Source: Saccharopolyspora rosea
GTDB taxonomy: Bacteria > Actinomycetota > Actinomycetes > Mycobacteriales > Pseudonocardiaceae
Direction of reading: 5' to 3'
Length of the DNA: 64,000 bases
Assembly: GCF_025643595.1 (NCBI RefSeq)
Contig: NZ_CP102826.1
Location: 744,001-808,000, forward strand
Positions within the stretch are counted from its first letter, which is position 1. Every line of letters begins with the position of its first letter. This document shows, piece after piece, positions 60,144 through 64,000 of this stretch. A model generated the notes under the pieces. That model had not been told where the DNA came from and did not search any database. It saw nothing but the letters and a program-made list of their open reading frames with translations. The translations under genes and the position numbers were made by a program.

Positions 60144-60520
60144 GGCGGGCGCTCGCCCGGGGACAGCGGGCGCGGCTGCTCGGCGGGCGGCTTCGGCGCC
60201 TCCGGGCGGTGCCCGTTGGTCGCGGTGTCGTCGAAGATGCCGTCCAGCGGGTTCTCCCCGTCGAACAGGTGCTTGGTGACCGCCGTCCGCGGGTTGAAGT
60301 TGCGGATGCCGCGCAGGTCTTCGAGCGGTTTGCGCAGCTCGTCGAATTCCGGGCCGAGCTCGGAACGGATCTGCTCGCGGGCGCCCGTCGCGTACTCCTT
60401 CACCTGCCGCACCGTCCGACCGAGCCACGCGGCGGCCTGCGGGAGCCGTTCCGGACCGAGGACGAACAAGCCGACGACGACCAGGATCAGCAGTTCAGGC
60501 CAGCCGACGGAATCGAACAC
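60122..60520 (-). CDS. tatB: Sec-independent translocase TatB
   Basis: A 132-residue Tat component. The N-terminal helix is [23 protein letters not shown] with the conserved Pro-hinge, then the amphipathic helix [34 protein letters not shown] in part. The C-terminal tail is Pro-rich. The GTG start has GGAGG upstream. It follows htrA with 112 nt between them. The order sigE-rseA-htrA-tatB is as in mycobacteria. Confidence 0.95.
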   Translation of the reverse strand: MFDSVGWPELLILVVVGLFVLGPERLPQAAAWLGRTVRQVKEYATGAREQIRSELGPEFDELRKPLEDLRGIRNFNPRTAVTKHLFDGENPLDGIFDDTATNGHRPEAPKPPAEQPRPLSPGERPPYDSDAT

Positions 60521-60632
60521 CTGCCTACCTCCGGATCCTCGGGCAGCGCCCCCGCTGCCGCCGACCAGGGTACCGACCGCCGCAGTGCGGCAGGAGGGGG
60601 AAGCCCACCCCGCGCGGAGGCGGGCGCCCGGT

Positions 60633-62225
60633 TCAGCGCAGGGGGACGTCGAGCACCAGATCGCGGCCCTGTCGCACCACGGTGACCGGCACGTGCTCGC
60701 CGGGCTGGTGCCGGTCCACGGCCACGATCAGCTCGTCGGCGCTGCCGACCCGGCGGTCGCCGACCTTGGTGATCACGTCGCCCTCGGCCATCCCCGCGGC
60801 CGCCGCCGGGCTGCCGTCGCGCACGTTCTGCACCTGGGCGCCGTCGGCGAGGCCGTCGCTGACGGACTTGGCGTTGACGCCCAGGTCGGCGTGCTGGGCA
60901 CGGCCGGTGCGGATGAGTTCCTGGGCGATGCGCCGGGCGTCGTCGATCGGGATCGCGAAGCCCAGACCGATGGATCCGCCCTCGCCGCTGGTGGAGCCGA
61001 GCGTGCGGATCGCGCTGTTGATGCCGACCACGGCGCCGTTGGCGTCGACCAGCGCGCCGCCCGAGTTGCCCGGGTTGATCGCCGCGTCGGTCTGGATCGC
61101 GTCGATGACCGCGTTGGTGTCGGTTCCCTCGCCGGCCAGCCGGACCGGGCGGTGCACGGAGCTGACGATGCCGGTGGTGACGGTGCCCGCCAGGCCCAGC
61201 GGGGAGCCGATGGCGATGACGTCGTCCCCGACGGTGAGGTCGTGGGAGTCGCCCAACTGCGCCACGGTCGGGTTCGCCACCTCGACCTTGAGCACCGCCA
61301 GGTCGGTTTTGACGTCCCTGCCGACGATCCGCGCCGGAGCCCGGGTGCCGTCGTGGAAAACCGCGGAGACCTGCGCGTTCGGGCTGTCGGAGGCCATCGA
61401 CACCACGTGGTTGTTGGTGAGGACGTAGCCGTTGCCGTCGATGACCACGCCCGAACCGCTGCCGCCCTGGGAGCCGAGCCGGACCTCGACGGACACCACC
61501 GCGGGCACCACCCGCTTGGCGACCGCGGCGGTCGTGCCCTTCGGGCGCGGCTTGCCCTGTTCGACGTCGGCGAGGGTGACGTCCGGGTTGGTGAGCGGGT
61601 TGCCCTCCTCGGCGGTGATGCGCCCGATGAACCCCCCGACCACGGCCAGCAGCAGCGCCGCCGCGCCGAGCGCCACCAGGGCGCGCGGCCGCACGCGGCG
61701 GCCGAACAGCACTTCGCGGGCGCTCAGCAGCGGCCCCTGCTCGGTCGGCTCCCCGCCGTCGGACCGGTCCTCCGGGACCGCGGGCGGGCCGAGGACGGCA
61801 CCGGCCGCCGGGTCGCGCCAGGGGGTCTGCTCGTCGGAGTCCCAGAGCAGCGGCTCCTCGGGCGGTTCCGGGGTCATCGGCCGTTCGCCGGGTGCGCGCT
61901 GCAACCGCTGGTCGTCGCCGGCGGGACGGCCGAACGCCTGGACGAGCGGTTCGGCAGGCGGCCGGGTCCGCTCGGTGGAGCCGCGGTGCGGGGACGGGCG
62001 GTCGGGGTCGAAGCTGCCGGACACGCCGGCGGGACGGCCGAACGCCGTGGCCTGGGCCGGATCGACCGGGGGACGGTGCAGCGGGCGGGGCCGCAGCCGG
62101 GGCGGATCGCCGTCCGCCGGGACGTCCCGCGTGCGAGTCGAACCGTCCGGGTGCGGCGGTTCGGCGTCCCCGTCCTGCCGTCCGCGGTCGGGACCCTGCG
62201 CGGGCGTTCCAGGCTGCTCGCTCAT
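60633..62225 (-). CDS. htrA: HtrA/DegP-like serine protease with long cytoplasmic N-tail
   Basis: A 530-residue membrane protease. Residues 1 to about 175 are a hydrophilic, Pro-rich cytoplasmic tail with two FGRPAG motifs. A membrane helix follows ([20 protein letters not shown]). The S1C protease has His in LTNNHVVSM, Asp in [10 protein letters not shown] and Ser in [14 protein letters not shown] domain ends it ([24 protein letters not shown]). It handles misfolded envelope proteins under sigE control. The ATG has GGGGAG just upstream. Confidence 0.95.
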   Translation of the reverse strand: MSEQPGTPAQGPDRGRQDGDAEPPHPDGSTRTRDVPADGDPPRLRPRPLHRPPVDPAQATAFGRPAGVSGSFDPDRPSPHRGSTERTRPPAEPLVQAFGRPAGDDQRLQRAPGERPMTPEPPEEPLLWDSDEQTPWRDPAAGAVLGPPAVPEDRSDGGEPTEQGPLLSAREVLFGRRVRPRALVALGAAALLLAVVGGFIGRITAEEGNPLTNPDVTLADVEQGKPRPKGTTAAVAKRVVPAVVSVEVRLGSQGGSGSGVVIDGNGYVLTNNHVVSMASDSPNAQVSAVFHDGTRAPARIVGRDVKTDLAVLKVEVANPTVAQLGDSHDLTVGDDVIAIGSPLGLAGTVTTGIVSSVHRPVRLAGEGTDTNAVIDAIQTDAAINPGNSGGALVDANGAVVGINSAIRTLGSTSGEGGSIGLGFAIPIDDARRIAQELIRTGRAQHADLGVNAKSVSDGLADGAQVQNVRDGSPAAAAGMAEGDVITKVGDRRVGSADELIVAVDRHQPGEHVPVTVVRQGRDLVLDVPLR

Positions 62226-62339
62226 CGCTCCCCGGGCATGCGGTCGTGACTCTCTCGGGCGAGTGGATCACACGGGCACGACGCCCGCATCAACGGGTCA
62301 ATCCTGCCGCGCCGGGGGTGAAGTTCGTGTGGGAGGTGG

Positions 62340-63071
62340 TCAGTTCCGCGGCGCCGAGGTCGTCGGCAGCGGCGCGGCCGACGACGTCGGCAACCCCGTC
62401 GGGCGCGCCGCGACCTGCGGTTCCGCTGCCGAGGTCGGGGCCTCGGGAGTCGTGGGGCGCGGATCGTGCGCCGATACGGGCAGCACGGCGTTGTCGAGGT
62501 AGCCGTCGGGCACGGGGGACGGGCCCGGGGCGGGTTGGCCACCGCCATTGCCGGGCATGTTCATCAGTGCCAGGGCACCGAGCACCAGGCCGGAGAACAC
62601 CACTCCGGCGCCCTGGCGGGTGCGGCGGCCGACTCCGCGGGACCGGCTCGGTGGCGCGATCTCGGCGGAGTCACCCGGAAAAGGGGAGCCGCTGCCCAGG
62701 GGTCGGTGCCCGAGCGGCCGACTGGAACCGAGCGCGGCGCTGGTGCCGAGGGCGTGGGTGCGCTCCGTGGTGACCAGTTGCCCGTCCTCGGTGAGGGCGA
62801 GTCCCTCCGGCTGGGCGGGCAGCTCCGCGCAGCCGGGGATGGCGCGCAGGGCCTGCAACAGGCTCGGGGAGATCGACGGTGTTCCCGCCGCCCGGACCGC
62901 CGCGCGGGCCTGCCGCTGGGCGGCCGCGTCCGACGCGCACGCTGGGCAACGGGCGAGGTGGGCGGCGGCGCGATCGGTGGCGTTCGGGCTCAGTTCACCG
63001 TCCACGAACGCGACGATCGCGTCCAGCGCGAGGTGCTGCTCAGGCAGCCCCCACCCTCGCAGAACCGTCAT
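62340..63071 (-). CDS. rseA: Anti-sigma factor RseA-type (zinc-finger)
   Basis: A 243-residue protein. The anti-sigma zinc domain is [30 protein letters not shown], with the H-x3-C-x2-C motif. A membrane-proximal hydrophobic segment ([18 protein letters not shown]) and a Pro/Thr-rich C-terminus follow. It would bind and silence the ECF factor encoded upstream, with which it overlaps by ATGA. In mycobacteria RseA is a cytosolic zinc-binding protein released by phosphorylation; the present protein has a plausible membrane segment. Confidence 0.9.
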   Translation of the reverse strand: MTVLRGWGLPEQHLALDAIVAFVDGELSPNATDRAAAHLARCPACASDAAAQRQARAAVRAAGTPSISPSLLQALRAIPGCAELPAQPEGLALTEDGQLVTTERTHALGTSAALGSSRPLGHRPLGSGSPFPGDSAEIAPPSRSRGVGRRTRQGAGVVFSGLVLGALALMNMPGNGGGQPAPGPSPVPDGYLDNAVLPVSAHDPRPTTPEAPTSAAEPQVAARPTGLPTSSAAPLPTTSAPRN

Positions 63072-63859
63072 TCGGCAACCTCCCGGGCCTGCTCGCGGCG
63101 AGCTTCCAAGGTGGCCTTCAGCATCTGCCGACCGCGATGGATCCTGCTGCGCACAGTACCCAGCTTCACTCCGAGGGTGGCCCCGATCTCCTCGTACGAG
63201 AGACCTTCGACGTCGCAGAGCACGACCGCCGCCCGGAACTCCGGGGGCAGCTCGTCCAACGCCGCCTGCAGATCGGGGTCGAGGTGGGTGTCGTGGAACA
63301 CCTGCTCCGGCGTCGGGCCACCGCCCGGCAACCGGTCGGTGTCCTCGGGCAGGCCCTCCATCCGCAGCCGCGAACGACGACGGGCCATGTCCAGGAACAG
63401 GTTCGTGGTGATGCGGTGCAGCCAGCCCTCGAAGGTTCCCGGCTTGTAGGACGCGAGCGACCGGAACACCCGGATGAACGTCTCCTGCGTAAGGTCCTCG
63501 GCGTCGTGCTGGTTGCCGGTCAGCCGGAACGCCAGGCGGTAGACCCGGTCGGCGTGCTGGCGCACCACCTCGTCCCAGGACGGAGGAGTCCAGGTGACCT
63601 CCTCCTGCGCGGGTGAGACGGGGCGTTGGGCTCCGGCGGGGGCGGGCGCCTGCGCGCCGCGCACCGTGATGTCGGGGGCCACACTCATCGGCTGTGTTGC
63701 CATCGGGCGGTAAGCCACCTCCTGTGCGGTCGCACCTACGACAACGTCCGCGACCGAGCGGTTGTTCCCGCAGCGCCGTGCGCCTGGCCGTGCGCGTGGC
63801 GCGGACGACGCTGCCGGGTATGACGCCTCCAATATCGTCCTCGCTGGTGAGGGAGTCAT
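63068..63859 (-). CDS. sigE: ECF sigma factor SigE
   Basis: A 263-residue sigma factor. Region 2 has [19 protein letters not shown], then [18 protein letters not shown] and [20 protein letters not shown]. Region 4 has [45 protein letters not shown]. The core is very like M. tuberculosis SigE, including a long N-terminal extension. The ATG start has AGGAGG 6 nt upstream. In the extension, an internal ATG (63703) follows an ECF-type promoter, so a shorter form may also be made. The anti-sigma gene overlaps it. Confidence 0.95.
   Translation of the reverse strand: MTPSPARTILEASYPAASSAPRARPGARRCGNNRSVADVVVGATAQEVAYRPMATQPMSVAPDITVRGAQAPAPAGAQRPVSPAQEEVTWTPPSWDEVVRQHADRVYRLAFRLTGNQHDAEDLTQETFIRVFRSLASYKPGTFEGWLHRITTNLFLDMARRRSRLRMEGLPEDTDRLPGGGPTPEQVFHDTHLDPDLQAALDELPPEFRAAVVLCDVEGLSYEEIGATLGVKLGTVRSRIHRGRQMLKATLEARREQAREVAE
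63743..63769 (-). promoter_or_regulatory. ECF-type promoter within the sigE reading frame
   Basis: On the minus strand, GGGAAC (63769-63764), 17 nt, then CGTT (63746-63743), the usual ECF sigma promoter layout. It points into sigE and could drive the shorter form from the ATG at 63703. Confidence 0.55.
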
Positions 63860-63868
63860 GAAAGCCTC

Positions 63869-63885
63869 CTGAGAACAGCCTGAGA
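63869..63885 (-). promoter_or_regulatory. Response-regulator box before sigE
   Basis: On the minus strand the sequence reads TTCTCAGG CTG TTCTCAGG: an 8-bp direct repeat separated by 3 bp. In plus orientation this is a CTGAGA pair with the same 11-bp period as the boxes before the two-component operon. The second repeat overlaps the Shine-Dalgarno of the long sigE form. Confidence 0.65.
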
Positions 63886-63991
63886 AGGCGGATGTGTCCT
63901 CCGTCGCGCCCGCTCTCGCCAGGAAACGGCCCTCTAACGATGTCGGCCGCGCCGGTCACGCGCGAGGCGGCCGCCGATAGCCTGTCCGGCT

Positions 63992-64000
63992 GTGATACCC
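63992..64000 (+). CDS. Possible start of a divergent gene, cut by the window end
   Basis: A GTG 8 nt after TAGCCT at the very end of the window resembles the other leaderless starts here. Three codons only are visible (GTG ATA CCC). In mycobacteria an O-methyltransferase gene lies divergent to sigE at this place, but nothing in the bases shows that. Confidence 0.2.

Noticed and set aside
1..64000. CRISPR arrays, tRNA or rRNA genes, insertion sequences, prophage genes
   Set aside because: No regularly spaced repeats, no cloverleaf-like segments and no transposase or integrase motifs were noticed.

Overview
The window is a very GC-rich stretch of an actinobacterial chromosome. Mycothiol synthesis (mshB), a 7Fe ferredoxin, DUF3117, an LpqW homologue, TatB and a sigE-rseA-htrA-tatB block all point to the Actinobacteria. 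My guess is the Pseudonocardiales, at moderate confidence; no rRNA gene is present to settle it. Most of the backbone follows the gene order I recall from Mycobacterium tuberculosis Rv1099c to Rv1224: glpX, xseB, xseA, a lipid-droplet-type protein, ispH, DUF6542, ychF, then typA, lpqW, mshB, fdxA, dapC, then dapD, dapE, LOG, folP2-like, a DivIVA-domain protein, tag, DUF3117, tatB, htrA, rseA, sigE. Accessory modules are inserted between these anchors.

Layout. 0-7 kb: end of a ferredoxin-NADP reductase, a secreted trypsin-like protease, fructose-1,6-bisphosphatase II, exonuclease VII with an extra gene between its subunits, ispH and a DUF6542 membrane protein. 7-19 kb: the main accessory locus, a LacI-controlled sugar system. 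It has an ABC importer (ATPase, permease, binding lipoprotein), a secreted GH172 (DUF2961) glycosidase, the LacI regulator, an L-fucose/D-arabinose-isomerase-fold enzyme, an FGGY pentulose kinase and a lipoprotein esterase. Two promoters in it carry the same 20-bp operator (19 of 20 identical in inverse orientation). The best reading is secreted release of D-arabinofuranose (or a related furanose), import, isomerisation to D-ribulose and phosphorylation to D-ribulose 5-phosphate. 19-26 kb: DNA repair (rmuC, sbcDC, Ada-AlkA fusion, Ogt). 26-33 kb: ychF, a GNAT, the biotin genes bioF/bioAD, a D-amino-acid-oxidase-like protein, a pterin dehydratase and a broken beta-lactamase-family gene.

33-39 kb: an OmpR-type two-component system, an SRPBCC-Nudix fusion, a Uma2 nuclease, a tryptophanyl-tRNA synthetase preceded by a Trp-Trp leader peptide and competing hairpins, a YciI protein, and a 56-residue Cys/Lys-rich gene behind an IdeR/DtxR-like iron box. 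39-50 kb: typA, lpqW, mshB, fdxA, the dapC/dapD/dapE lysine and cell-wall genes, a CHAD protein and an SPFH protein. 50-58 kb: two adjacent LOG-family genes, a DHPS-like gene, a PadR regulator, small conserved genes, DNA glycosylase I, an enoyl-CoA hydratase and leucyl aminopeptidase. 58-64 kb: a LysR/MFS divergent pair, then tatB, htrA, anti-sigma rseA and the ECF factor sigE.

Regulation is unusually legible. CTGAGA direct repeats with 11-bp period lie both before the two-component operon and before sigE 30 kb away, suggesting one response regulator controls both. SigE also has an ECF-type promoter inside its long reading frame. Many genes start exactly 6-8 nt after a TAnnnT hexamer, consistent with leaderless transcripts. 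Functions are read from protein motifs and gene context without any database search.
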